Shown in pieces: positions 54,096 through 62,893 of a stretch of 64,000 nucleotides of DNA; position 1 is the stretch's first letter, and every line of letters starts with the position of its first letter. A model generated the notes under the pieces. The model made no database searches and was not told where the DNA came from. It worked only from the letters and a program-made list of their open reading frames with translations. This DNA comes from Daejeonella sp. JGW-45 (lineage in GTDB: Bacteria; Bacteroidota; Bacteroidia; Sphingobacteriales; Sphingobacteriaceae): assembly GCF_029360805.1 (NCBI RefSeq), contig NZ_JARKNC010000002.1:165978-229977 (forward strand), written 5' to 3'. The position numbers and the translations under genes are program-made.

Positions 54096-57000
54096 TTAGA
54101 ATTTTAAAGTAAGGTTCGTGCCTATGACGCGCGTTGACGGGAACTGGGCCAACTCGACGCCCGGGGTAAGGGTTCCGTTGTTGAGGTTACCACCCTCAGG
54201 ATCGAAGCCCGGGAATTTGGTAATATTGAACAGGTCGCGGCCATAAAGGGCCAGATTTGCGTTCTTCACTCCGATCTTGCTTACCCATTTCAGCGGAAGC
54301 TTAAATTCTACCCTTGCTTCGCGCAGCTTCAAAAAGGACGCATCGAAAAGGTTTGTCTCCACGTTGCTGATCCCGTAGTAATTATCATAGTACGAAGAGG
54401 CCTGCACCCGTACGGTGTTCGGCGAATACGTATTGGTCGCGGCGTTATAAACTACGCCCTGGCCGATGATACCCTCATCACGCCCCGGTAATGTCACCTT
54501 AGTTTTTCCAAGCGTATTGTTCTTATGATTTGTCTGCGAGTAGGTATGTCCTCCCTTCTGGCCGTCGAGCAGGATATTGATCCTCACACTGCCTATGGTG
54601 AACTCGTTCATGAGGCCGGCTTTCCAGTCTGCAAAGGCATTACCCCATTTCCTGGTTACAGGGTCTAGTGTAGCAGGCAAACCAACAGAAGAATAGACTA
54701 TCTGACCATCCGGTGAGCGCTGGAAGCCCTTACCATACATATCGCCCATCCTCCCGCCAACACGTGCTTCGATACTGACGTTGCTGCCGTGGCTATAGAT
54801 CACCTGGTTGGTGATGCCCTCGGCAAGTTCCCTGACGTAGCTTCTATTCCTGCTCCAGGTTAGCGTAGTGCTCCAGCTGAATTTGTTCTTTGCAAAGGGC
54901 TTGCCGGTCAGGGCCACTTCTACCCCCCTGCTATTAATAAGACCGGCATTGACCAATGCGCTTGAAAAGCCGGAAACCGGGTCGAGCGGGATGGCCAGGA
55001 TCTGGTTACGGCTATTATTGTTGTAATAGGATAGATCAAGGGAAAGACGGTTCCGGAACATCCTCAGGTCTAAGCCGGTCTCAACGCTCGAGGTGATCTC
55101 AGGTTTGAGGCTGGCATTAAAGAGCGTTGAAGGGTTAGTGAAGCTGTTGCCATATATGCGGTCGTAGTATTTGTCGGTCTGATACGGACGCGTATCATTT
55201 CCCACCTGCGCCCAGGATAGCCTGAATTTGGCAAAGGAGAACATGGACGGCAGGGTAAACAGTTCATCCAGGAGGAAGCTGCTGCTCACTGAAGGGTAGA
55301 AAAAGGAATTATTACCGTAAGGCAGGGTGCTCGACCAGTCGTTACGCCCGGTTATATCAAAGAAGATGCTTTCCTTGTATGATAACTGGGCCAGGCCGTA
55401 GAGACTGTTAATTGCCTTCCTGGTTTTCTGCGGATCTGCAACTGCCTGGTCAAGACTATTGGATATCTGATAAATGCCGGGCTGCGATAACTGGTCGGCA
55501 TTCATTCCTGCGAAATCATAGGTCTGCTGCATAGCATTCGCACCGCCTGAAACTGAATAGCTGATATTGCTGCTGATAACATCCTTGTAAGTAAGCAAAG
55601 CGTCAGTGTTCAGCTCGTAGCTAAACACATTCTGTTCGCGGTACATACCACGCGGATACTTGGTCATGCTGAACGGACGCTGCTGGGAGCGGAATTCATT
55701 TGACATATCCAGTCCGGAGCGAAGCATAAGTTCCAGTTTATTATTGAACTGGTAGGTGGCTGAAAGGTTCCCGATTGCACCGTGCTTATTGATCTTGTTA
55801 AGCATTTCATACAGGTCCAGGTAAGGATTATCCGGGCCGGTATTGAACGAGTTCTTCTGCTTAACACCCTCCAGCCCCGGTTCCCAATAAGGCTTAAACC
55901 AGTCGGCACGGATGTTCGGCGTAGTGCCTATCATCAGGAAATACATGATTGACTGGTTATTATAACCGGCTGCGGGCAGGTTATTGCTTTTCTTATTGGT
56001 ATAGTTTACTTTACCGTTGATCTTCAGCCTGTCTGAGATCTGCTGGTTCACCGACAGGGCCGCATTCATACGCTCATAGCCTGTGTTCGGCAATATCCAC
56101 TTATTCTTAAACTGAGTGAGCGATAATCGCGCCGACCCCTTCCCGGTATTTCCGTCAATGGAGATACCGTTGGAGCTGGTAAGCCCTGTCTGGAAGAAAT
56201 CAGATATATAGTTCTTATCGGCCACCCATGGCGTGCGCTCGGTTGGCCTGTTGCCCGGAACATCCGGGTTATACTGAAAGTAGGACTGGCCGTTGAACTT
56301 TGGCCCCCATGCCCGGCCTGCCGCAACGCCTGTTGCTGTATTAGGGCCGTCCGGACTATCCAGATAAGAAAAGTAAGCCATAGTACGGCCTTCTCCGTAA
56401 TCAAACTGATAGTCCGGCCAGCGGTTAACCTGGTCGATGCTAATGTTGGAATTGAAGGTAATGCCTAGGCCGTTATCTTTGCTTTGACCACTCTTCGTCG
56501 TAATAATGATAGCTCCTCCCGCAGCACGGCTGCCATAAAGCGCTGTTGCCCCGGCACCTTTGAGGACGGTTACTTTTTCAATATCATCGGGGTTGATATC
56601 AGAAAGCGCCGATCCGAAATCTACCGGGCTATCCTGGGAAAGATGCGCTGAAAATCCGGTTCCGGTTATGCGGCTGCTTACCGGAACGCCGTCTAGCACG
56701 ATCAGGGCCTGATTATTATCCAGGTTGAGGGAAGATTCGCCCCTCAAAGTGATCCTTGAAGAACCCATTGGCCCGGAGCCTGTTCCCTGGATGGTTAACC
56801 CGGCGACCTTCCCTGAAAGAGAGTTCACCCAGTTATTCGTCCGCGCATCCTTGATCGCATTTTCGCCTACGCTCTGGGCAGCGTAACCGAGAGATTTCTC
56901 CTCTCGCTTAATGCCAAGTGCGGTAACAACTACCTCGTTCAGCATCTTATTATCTTCACGAAGCGTAACGTTCATCTCTGTATTGCCATTATATGGCAGC

Positions 57001-57272
57001 TCGGTATTAAGGAAGCCGATGAAACTAAAGACGATCAGCGCCTGCCTGCCGATGGTTGGCGGAATTAACAGTTTATAATCTCCGTTGATGCCGGTCTTTG
57101 CGACTATCTGTGTCCCTTTGATAGAAACAGAAGCTCCGGGAAGCGGCTCCCCTAGCTTGTCTGCAACCCTGCCGGAGAGTGTACGGGATTGCGCAAGTGC
57201 GCTTAAACAGCTCACAAGCAGCAGCATAACTGCCAGGCCTGCACGCTTAGTCAGGTGGGTAAAAATATTCAT
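54096..57272 (-). CDS. SusC-like TonB-dependent receptor
   Basis: 1058 residues. Signal peptide, carboxypeptidase-like domain (LSGRVADKLGEPLPGASVSI), TonB box (NEVVVTALGIKREEKSLGYA), plug ending ALYGSRAAGGAIIITTKSG, and the barrel to LTLKF. No STN domain, so no direct sigma signalling. The frame is intact, unlike the SusC at 22579. Confidence 0.93.
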   Translation of the reverse strand: MNIFTHLTKRAGLAVMLLLVSCLSALAQSRTLSGRVADKLGEPLPGASVSIKGTQIVAKTGINGDYKLLIPPTIGRQALIVFSFIGFLNTELPYNGNTEMNVTLREDNKMLNEVVVTALGIKREEKSLGYAAQSVGENAIKDARTNNWVNSLSGKVAGLTIQGTGSGPMGSSRITLRGESSLNLDNNQALIVLDGVPVSSRITGTGFSAHLSQDSPVDFGSALSDINPDDIEKVTVLKGAGATALYGSRAAGGAIIITTKSGQSKDNGLGITFNSNISIDQVNRWPDYQFDYGEGRTMAYFSYLDSPDGPNTATGVAAGRAWGPKFNGQSYFQYNPDVPGNRPTERTPWVADKNYISDFFQTGLTSSNGISIDGNTGKGSARLSLTQFKNKWILPNTGYERMNAALSVNQQISDRLKINGKVNYTNKKSNNLPAAGYNNQSIMYFLMIGTTPNIRADWFKPYWEPGLEGVKQKNSFNTGPDNPYLDLYEMLNKINKHGAIGNLSATYQFNNKLELMLRSGLDMSNEFRSQQRPFSMTKYPRGMYREQNVFSYELNTDALLTYKDVISSNISYSVSGGANAMQQTYDFAGMNADQLSQPGIYQISNSLDQAVADPQKTRKAINSLYGLAQLSYKESIFFDITGRNDWSSTLPYGNNSFFYPSVSSSFLLDELFTLPSMFSFAKFRLSWAQVGNDTRPYQTDKYYDRIYGNSFTNPSTLFNASLKPEITSSVETGLDLRMFRNRLSLDLSYYNNNSRNQILAIPLDPVSGFSSALVNAGLINSRGVEVALTGKPFAKNKFSWSTTLTWSRNRSYVRELAEGITNQVIYSHGSNVSIEARVGGRMGDMYGKGFQRSPDGQIVYSSVGLPATLDPVTRKWGNAFADWKAGLMNEFTIGSVRINILLDGQKGGHTYSQTNHKNNTLGKTKVTLPGRDEGIIGQGVVYNAATNTYSPNTVRVQASSYYDNYYGISNVETNLFDASFLKLREARVEFKLPLKWVSKIGVKNANLALYGRDLFNITKFPGFDPEGGNLNNGTLTPGVELAQFPSTRVIGTNLTLKF

Positions 57273-57434
57273 AGCTTTTCTAAATTTTCTGCTAAGCTAT
57301 TTTCCTGTTATGCACCTGAGATTAAGCCTGTTTTATGTCTATATTAATATTTCCAAGTTATCGTGCGGAAATGAGAAACGATGTAACATGAAGTTAACGA
57401 ATAAGGCACAGGGGCTTAATGGATAACCATGAAA

Positions 57435-58007
57435 TCACCTCAACTCCCTCATCGCCGCATCCAGGGTCATTACCGCACGTTCATAAAGCCTCTGATCGCC
57501 ATGCGGTGCCTTTCGCAGGATCTCGCGGCATTCGGACAAGAACCTGCCGGCAAATCCGCGGTCGTGCCTGACGATCTCCGTGCAGTTGTCGATTATATCG
57601 GCGTATTTAATGGATTGGGAGTCGCCGCTGGTTTTTGCAATGCGCTCCACTTCAAGGTCTTTCCGCTGGCGGCGGTTGAGATGGGGAAAGGCGGATTTAA
57701 CGTAAACATCGGTAAGTTCTTCAACCAGTTTGATCGTTTTTCGCACTTCAGGGGGAGGTAAGAGATCTTGCAGAAAGGCTCTGATGTCAGTACTGCTTAC
57801 AGGAGTATCTTCAAGTACATCATGGAGCAAAGCTGCGGCCAGCATGCTGATATCCCCCGTGTATTCGCTGAGCATTTTCATCACCCGGATGGGATGAACT
57901 ATATATCGGTCGGGGGTGTACTTCCGCGTTTGCTCTCCATGGGCCTGGTCGGCAAAATAGCTTACCTTGTCCAGGATCTGCTGAGTATGTGAAGATAGAC
58001 CGGCCAT
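57435..58007 (-). CDS. HD-domain phosphohydrolase (MESH1/SpoT-like)
   Basis: 190 residues. The HD metal motif is AAALLHDVLEDTPV, preceded by a conserved His in VHPIRVMKML; further along comes QSIKYADIIDNC. The size and layout match small (p)ppGpp hydrolases of the MESH1/RelA-HD group, with no synthetase domain. Family function: removing pyrophosphate from alarmone; the exact substrate is not proven. 58 bp downstream of the PQQ gene on the same strand. Confidence 0.82.
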   Translation of the reverse strand: MAGLSSHTQQILDKVSYFADQAHGEQTRKYTPDRYIVHPIRVMKMLSEYTGDISMLAAALLHDVLEDTPVSSTDIRAFLQDLLPPPEVRKTIKLVEELTDVYVKSAFPHLNRRQRKDLEVERIAKTSGDSQSIKYADIIDNCTEIVRHDRGFAGRFLSECREILRKAPHGDQRLYERAVMTLDAAMRELR

Positions 58008-58065
58008 ATCCTTTTAAGCAAATTGGTGGCAAATTGTTTGTTCGGGACAGCCCGCGGCCTGGCTT

Positions 58066-60207
58066 TTACTTAACCGCAAATGCAACATAGCTTGCCCCCG
58101 ATCTCATCCCAAGCTTACCACCGCCCGCGGCTATCACTACGTATTGCTTACCGTTTATGGAATATACGGCGGGTGTTGCAAAGCCGGCCGCCGGCAATTT
58201 TCCTTCCCAGAGCATCCTGCCGGTGGTCTTGTCGAATGCCCGGATCTTCTCGTCCTGGGTGGCAGCGACAAATACCAGGCCTCCTTTGGTGACCACCGGG
58301 CCGCCATATATTTCTGTTCCTGAGTGCGGCAGCCCCTGCTTTTTAAGCTCCTCAAATTCACCAAGCGGTACCTTCCATAAAAGTTTGCCCGTGACGAGGT
58401 TCACGGCATTGAGCGTACCCCATGGAGGTTTAATTCCAGGGAAGCCGTCTTTATCATAAAAACGGTGATAGCCGTTCATAGAATACAGCGGTGAAATATC
58501 GCGCTCACGGCTTGGCACGTCGCCAGCCCTCGCAGGCAGTGCCTCCTTATCTTCCAGGTCGAGCAGGAACGTCATCAGCGGCAGCTTTTCGCCCTCGACG
58601 ATCTGCCGGAACGAAGGCATCATATTTCTACCGTTATCGAGCAATTGGCGGAGCTGCTGCTCATTATACCTTTTATTGAGATCGACAAGCGAGGGGATCG
58701 CCGAGAAATCGCCTTTAAGATCCGGGCCGTGGCAGGTAATACAGTATTTAGCGTAAACGCTCCTGCCCACTTCCTTGAAAGTCTTCCCGCCGACCTTATT
58801 CAGTGCAGGATTCGGCACCATTTGCGTCCACCAGGGAAGCTCGCTCGCACTGATGTACATGATCTTGGTAACAGGATCGACAGCGGCCCCGCCCCACTGG
58901 CCTCCTCCGTCGAAGCCGGGAAAGGTAATGGCGCCCTGGAAGCTCGGCGGTATAAATTCCCGTCCGCTCTTATATTTCGAGAACTCAGCCAGCAGCTGGG
59001 CTTTAATTTCCGGGCTCCTGTCGCTGATATCCTCCGCGGTGAACCGCTGCCTGGCGAATGGTACAGGCAGTGTTGGTATGGGTTGCGTAGGCCATGCCTC
59101 TTCACCGGGAAGATCGGAGGCCGGTACTGGCACCTCATTAATCGGAAAAACAGGTTTGCCTGTGACCCGGTCGAACATAAAAATGTACCCGTGCTTGGTG
59201 ATCTGGGCCACCGCATCAATGTTCCTGCCATCCTTGCGGATGCTTATTAAATTGGGATTTGCGGGCAGGTCGCGGTCCCACAGGTCATGATGCACCACCT
59301 GAAAATGCCAAAGATATTTCCCTGTAGCGGCATCCAGTGCGATCAGGCTATTGGCGTACAGGTTGGAGCCTTTGCGATTTGCACCATAGAAATCCGGCGT
59401 GGCCGATCCTGTCGGGACATACACTATACCTCTTTTTTCATCCAATGCCATGCCTGCCCAATTATTAGCTCCTCCCACTCTTTTCCAGGCGTCCTTATCC
59501 TCCCAGGTTTCATGGCCAGGCTCGCCGGGTTGAGGAATAGTATGAAATATCCACCTCCGTTTACCGGTCAGAACGTCGAAGGCGCGGATATGGCCCGGCA
59601 GGGCGTCGCTGCCTTCAGAAACCCGCATAGATGTGATCAGGAGATCCTTATAGATTGCCGGAGCAGCGTTACCCGCGACATTAGCATTTGGGTAATCAAG
59701 GTCAAGGTTCTCACGCAGGTCGATAAAGCCCCCCTTACCAAAGCTGCTGATGATCTTCCCGTCGACCGCATTAACGGCATAGAGGTATGGGCCGGTCGAG
59801 TAAAATATCCTTTTTACCGTACCTCTTTTATCCTGCCAGTAGGACAAGCCTCTTACCGAGCCTCTCGCCGTTGAATCGGGCGGGCTGAACACCCATTTCT
59901 GACGTCCGGTTGCAGCATCAACCGCGAACAGCCTGAGCTGCGGAGATACGCCATAGAGCGTGCCGTCTATCATCAACGGCGTAGTGGGAATGGTAGTTTT
60001 GTTTGTTTTATCGCCGGTATCGTAAACCCATTCAACCTTCATGGAAGAAACGTTCTCCCGGTTTATCTGGTCACCGGAAGAATAACGGTTCCCCTCGTTC
60101 GTTCCGGCAAAGGTTTGCCAGCTAAGATAAATATCGCCGGCAGGCGGCATCCAGCTGACGGCCAGGAGAAGGATCAGGATACTGAAAATATAGAGGACGC
60201 GTTTCAT
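58066..60207 (-). CDS. PQQ-dependent dehydrogenase with cytochrome c domain
   Basis: 713 residues. A signal peptide (RVLYIFSILILLLAVSWM) precedes the quinoprotein propeller with repeated tryptophan-docking motifs (YGVSPQLRLFAVDAATGRQKWVF, ALDAATGKYLWHFQ, VTGKLLWKV, FDKTTGRMLWEGKLP). A c-type haem site, YAKYCITCHGPDLKG (about residue 485), is inserted, with Met ligand candidates downstream (NMMPSF). It oxidises a sugar or alcohol in the periplasm and passes electrons to the chain. The substrate is unknown. Confidence 0.9.
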   Translation of the reverse strand: MKRVLYIFSILILLLAVSWMPPAGDIYLSWQTFAGTNEGNRYSSGDQINRENVSSMKVEWVYDTGDKTNKTTIPTTPLMIDGTLYGVSPQLRLFAVDAATGRQKWVFSPPDSTARGSVRGLSYWQDKRGTVKRIFYSTGPYLYAVNAVDGKIISSFGKGGFIDLRENLDLDYPNANVAGNAAPAIYKDLLITSMRVSEGSDALPGHIRAFDVLTGKRRWIFHTIPQPGEPGHETWEDKDAWKRVGGANNWAGMALDEKRGIVYVPTGSATPDFYGANRKGSNLYANSLIALDAATGKYLWHFQVVHHDLWDRDLPANPNLISIRKDGRNIDAVAQITKHGYIFMFDRVTGKPVFPINEVPVPASDLPGEEAWPTQPIPTLPVPFARQRFTAEDISDRSPEIKAQLLAEFSKYKSGREFIPPSFQGAITFPGFDGGGQWGGAAVDPVTKIMYISASELPWWTQMVPNPALNKVGGKTFKEVGRSVYAKYCITCHGPDLKGDFSAIPSLVDLNKRYNEQQLRQLLDNGRNMMPSFRQIVEGEKLPLMTFLLDLEDKEALPARAGDVPSRERDISPLYSMNGYHRFYDKDGFPGIKPPWGTLNAVNLVTGKLLWKVPLGEFEELKKQGLPHSGTEIYGGPVVTKGGLVFVAATQDEKIRAFDKTTGRMLWEGKLPAAGFATPAVYSINGKQYVVIAAGGGKLGMRSGASYVAFAVK

Positions 60208-60256
60208 GGTGCAGGAAAATTCGTTAAGGATGAAGATAATTGATTTTTTTTGATGT

Positions 60257-60275
60257 CCCCCGATTTAATCGGGGG
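60257..60275. repeat. REP-like hairpin upstream of the PQQ gene
   Basis: CCCCCGATTTAATCGGGGG, same family as the hairpins at 35951, 50783 and 50959 (loop differs, stem preserved). Confidence 0.7.
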
Positions 60276-60477
60276 TCTCGTGAAGATCCGGCGTAGCTCG
60301 CATCTTCAGGCAATTTGAAGTAAAACAAATTAATCCAGCATATTGTATTTTCATTTGCAGATGTAAATTCCCGCCACGCAACAGAGGCTGTCGCCTCGTG
60401 CCTTTACGAGATCCCGATTTCATCGCGGAACAATAATAGAAATTTCATTAACTTAGAGTAAACCAAATGAATAAACT

Positions 60478-60888
60478 ATGTCCATAAAATCAACCTTCCT
60501 TTCAGCGAATGCAATTGCATCTGACTTTGGATTATTAATCCTTCGCGTAGTTTCGGGGGCTGCCCTGTTATCCCACGGGTATCCTAAATTTCAAAAAGTA
60601 ATAGCCAGCGACATGCAGTTCGGCGATCCGCTTGGCATTGGCCAGGCTACATCACTCCATCTTTCGGCTTTTGCGGAATTTATCTGCGCTATCCTGGTCA
60701 TACTGGGTTTCCTCACTCGCTTAGCCACGATCCCGCTGATCATTAACATGGCGGTTGCGTGCCTGATCGTTCACAGCGCCGATGATTTCGCTACCAAAGA
60801 GATGTCACTGCTTTACCTCGGCGTATTTCTGACGATATTCTTCACCGGGCCGGGCAGATATTCGGTCGACCGGAGCGTTTTTAAATAA
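60478..60888 (+). CDS. DoxX-family membrane protein
   Basis: 136 residues with four hydrophobic spans: LLILRVVSGAALLSHGYPKF, ATSLHLSAFAEFICAILVIL, LATIPLIINMAVACLIVHSA and LLYLGVFLTIFFTG. It shows the family's G-HGYPKF region in span 1. Function not well defined; some DoxX proteins help respiratory or redox complexes. Monocistronic, divergent from the PQQ gene. Confidence 0.88.
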   Translation: MSIKSTFLSANAIASDFGLLILRVVSGAALLSHGYPKFQKVIASDMQFGDPLGIGQATSLHLSAFAEFICAILVILGFLTRLATIPLIINMAVACLIVHSADDFATKEMSLLYLGVFLTIFFTGPGRYSVDRSVFK

Positions 60889-60912
60889 TTGACAGAGGAA
60901 AATACTCTTTTA

Positions 60913-60959
60913 GATTTCTTATCCTGGTGCCGAGTGAATTTTCACCGGGATAAGAAATC
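60913..60959. terminator. Bidirectional terminator between DoxX and the pectate lyase
   Basis: GATTTCTTATCC (60913-60924) pairs with GGATAAGAAATC (60948-60959); the stem extends through TGGTG/CACCG with one G-U pair to about 17 bp. Convergent gene ends on both sides. Confidence 0.8.
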
Positions 60960-60992
60960 ATTTAATCGTCTCAAAAGCCACAACGACAATAA

Positions 60993-62579
60993 TTAATTCC
61001 TTTGTTGGGGCTGCCTTACATAATTGATCAAGACGTTCATATTTTTCATGTATTCACGCAACGAAATATATTGCTGGTCAGAGGCATCCATTATAGCTCT
61101 GCCTCCTGCATCACTGTCCCGGGCTGTATTGCTTTCTTCGCCTCCTGCTGTTACGGAGTACGGGCGGCTTGCCCATTCGTGCCTGGTAAGCCACCGATTC
61201 TGATTGTCCAATTTAGCAATAACTGCCTTTACCGCTGATTCATCCGGTGTTGCGGCAGGTGGATTTATTCGTCCATCAAAATACCGCTGAGGTAATTCAC
61301 CTCCTGTAAACATTCGATTCTTTATCGGGGAGTTCCTGGTAACTTCCGCAGGCGAAAGGGCATTAACTCTCGCGTATTCGTCCTTTAGTTGATCCATATT
61401 TAACTTGGTTTTCGCACCATAGTGCAAAAGAGGATTCTCGCTGTTATAATCCCACCAATAACGCCCATTGTTCACTCCTGTACCCGTACGATGGGCATAA
61501 AGTTGCTTATTTGAACCTATCTCAGCAAAAACAGGATGAGTATATCTGCCATCCGCTGTTTCACTTTTTGGCAATTGAATACTTTCGAGCCATTTAATGG
61601 CATCGGGAATTCTGGCAATAAACTTTCGATCGCCCGTATATTCATAAAAACTTATCAGGGACATACTGTTTCTGAATGTCTGCCCTGGAAGAAGTGCCGG
61701 CGGTTCATACGAGCGCGCATGTGCCGGTTTAAGGTCCATATCATATTGTTGTCCCCAGCCCGCCTGAGGGTTTCCCTGCTGACTGATAATGAAAAAGTTC
61801 ATCGCCCGTTGTATAGGATCAAGGAAACGCTTTTCACCTAAGGTCACATAACAGTCAATCAAAAAATTGAGATTGCCTAATATAACATCATCATTATAAG
61901 TATAAAAAGAAGTATAATCTTCGTAATCACCGTGAGGGTAATCATGCTTAAGCGGATATCGCTGAGGCCATCCTCCCAAAGGATACTGCGCTTGAATTAT
62001 AAAATTTATAGCTTTATCCAGGGATGGCTTAAAGGAAACATCCAGCTTTTCAAGATACATGCGTAAAAGGAAACGGGCTGCCTGGGAAGTAACTTCATCA
62101 TCAAAAGTAGCATTGCCATAATAATGATTATGTTCTTCAAAACCCCAGGCATTCTTTCCGATAGTATTATACCAGTTTCTGTTAGAAGCATCACCGGCGA
62201 AATCAATCATATAATTCCAGCCTCCTGAATCCTGCTGACCAAAAATCAGCGCTCCGGCTACCTTTTCTGCTGCTTTATAATAATATTCATCTTTGGTAAC
62301 CTTATAAGCATCTAAAAAAACATGACCCATATCAACTGTTCCTGGATTTTGTACCCAGATCATCGTTTTATAGGCTTCGAGTTCGCCCCAGCGACGTGAA
62401 AGGTCTTCAAGATATAATCCTACGTAACCTCCGTTTGTACTGACTTTTTCCACCATAAACTTAGTTGCATCCAGCATCTTCTGTTTGGCATTGGAAAGTT
62501 GGGTGTTCTGACCCATTGCCGTAGAGGTAAAAATTAAACTAAAAAAAGCCAGGAATAATACAGTAATAGATCTTGTCAT
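60993..62579 (-). CDS. Secreted pectic acid (pectate) lyase, PL10-like
   Basis: 528 residues. A signal peptide (MTRSITVLFLAFFSLIFTST...GQ) precedes an all-helical barrel region with the pectic acid lyase motifs YPLGGWPQRYPLKHDYPHG and YTYNDDVILGNLNFL. The segments WGFEEHNHYYGN and TFRNSMSLISFYEYTG fit. It would cut de-esterified homogalacturonan outside the cytoplasm, in keeping with a hexuronate transporter elsewhere in the window. No SusCD genes adjoin it within the window. Confidence 0.85.
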   Translation of the reverse strand: MTRSITVLFLAFFSLIFTSTAMGQNTQLSNAKQKMLDATKFMVEKVSTNGGYVGLYLEDLSRRWGELEAYKTMIWVQNPGTVDMGHVFLDAYKVTKDEYYYKAAEKVAGALIFGQQDSGGWNYMIDFAGDASNRNWYNTIGKNAWGFEEHNHYYGNATFDDEVTSQAARFLLRMYLEKLDVSFKPSLDKAINFIIQAQYPLGGWPQRYPLKHDYPHGDYEDYTSFYTYNDDVILGNLNFLIDCYVTLGEKRFLDPIQRAMNFFIISQQGNPQAGWGQQYDMDLKPAHARSYEPPALLPGQTFRNSMSLISFYEYTGDRKFIARIPDAIKWLESIQLPKSETADGRYTHPVFAEIGSNKQLYAHRTGTGVNNGRYWWDYNSENPLLHYGAKTKLNMDQLKDEYARVNALSPAEVTRNSPIKNRMFTGGELPQRYFDGRINPPAATPDESAVKAVIAKLDNQNRWLTRHEWASRPYSVTAGGEESNTARDSDAGGRAIMDASDQQYISLREYMKNMNVLINYVRQPQQRN

Positions 62580-62893
62580 GTGTGCTATTTATCGTTTTGA
62601 AGTGTTTGTTTCAGTGCATAACCCGTTGCCCGGGAACATGAAGGTATGTGAATAATTGCAAGACAAGCCACAACTTTGCCAAGGCCTTGCTTGCCTGATC
62701 GATCAATCAACCATTGTTAAAAGTATCAAAAATTAAAGTTCTTTGCCTTTTAAAATCATTTTCCTCATTCCCAAATATATCAGCAATGAAATTAATAAAC
62801 CAATGCTGCCAAGGATGAATATAATCTAATGAGTATCTTTTTGCTGAGACATCGTCTATCGTTTCCTTCGTTGAGTATTTTCCAATGATAATA
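62580..62893. other. Intergenic region between lyase and transglutaminase genes
   Basis: Apart from the short interrupted membrane ORF, no gene or clear promoter is seen. Confidence 0.4.
62733..62852 (-). pseudogene. Small single-span membrane ORF with an in-frame TAG
   Basis: The minus strand reads MSQQKDTH, TAG (62828-62826), then IIFILGSIGLLISLLIYLGM RKMILKGKEL and TAA. The frame otherwise looks like a 39-residue one-span protein interrupted by one stop. The first part could instead be a very short leader. Confidence 0.4.
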
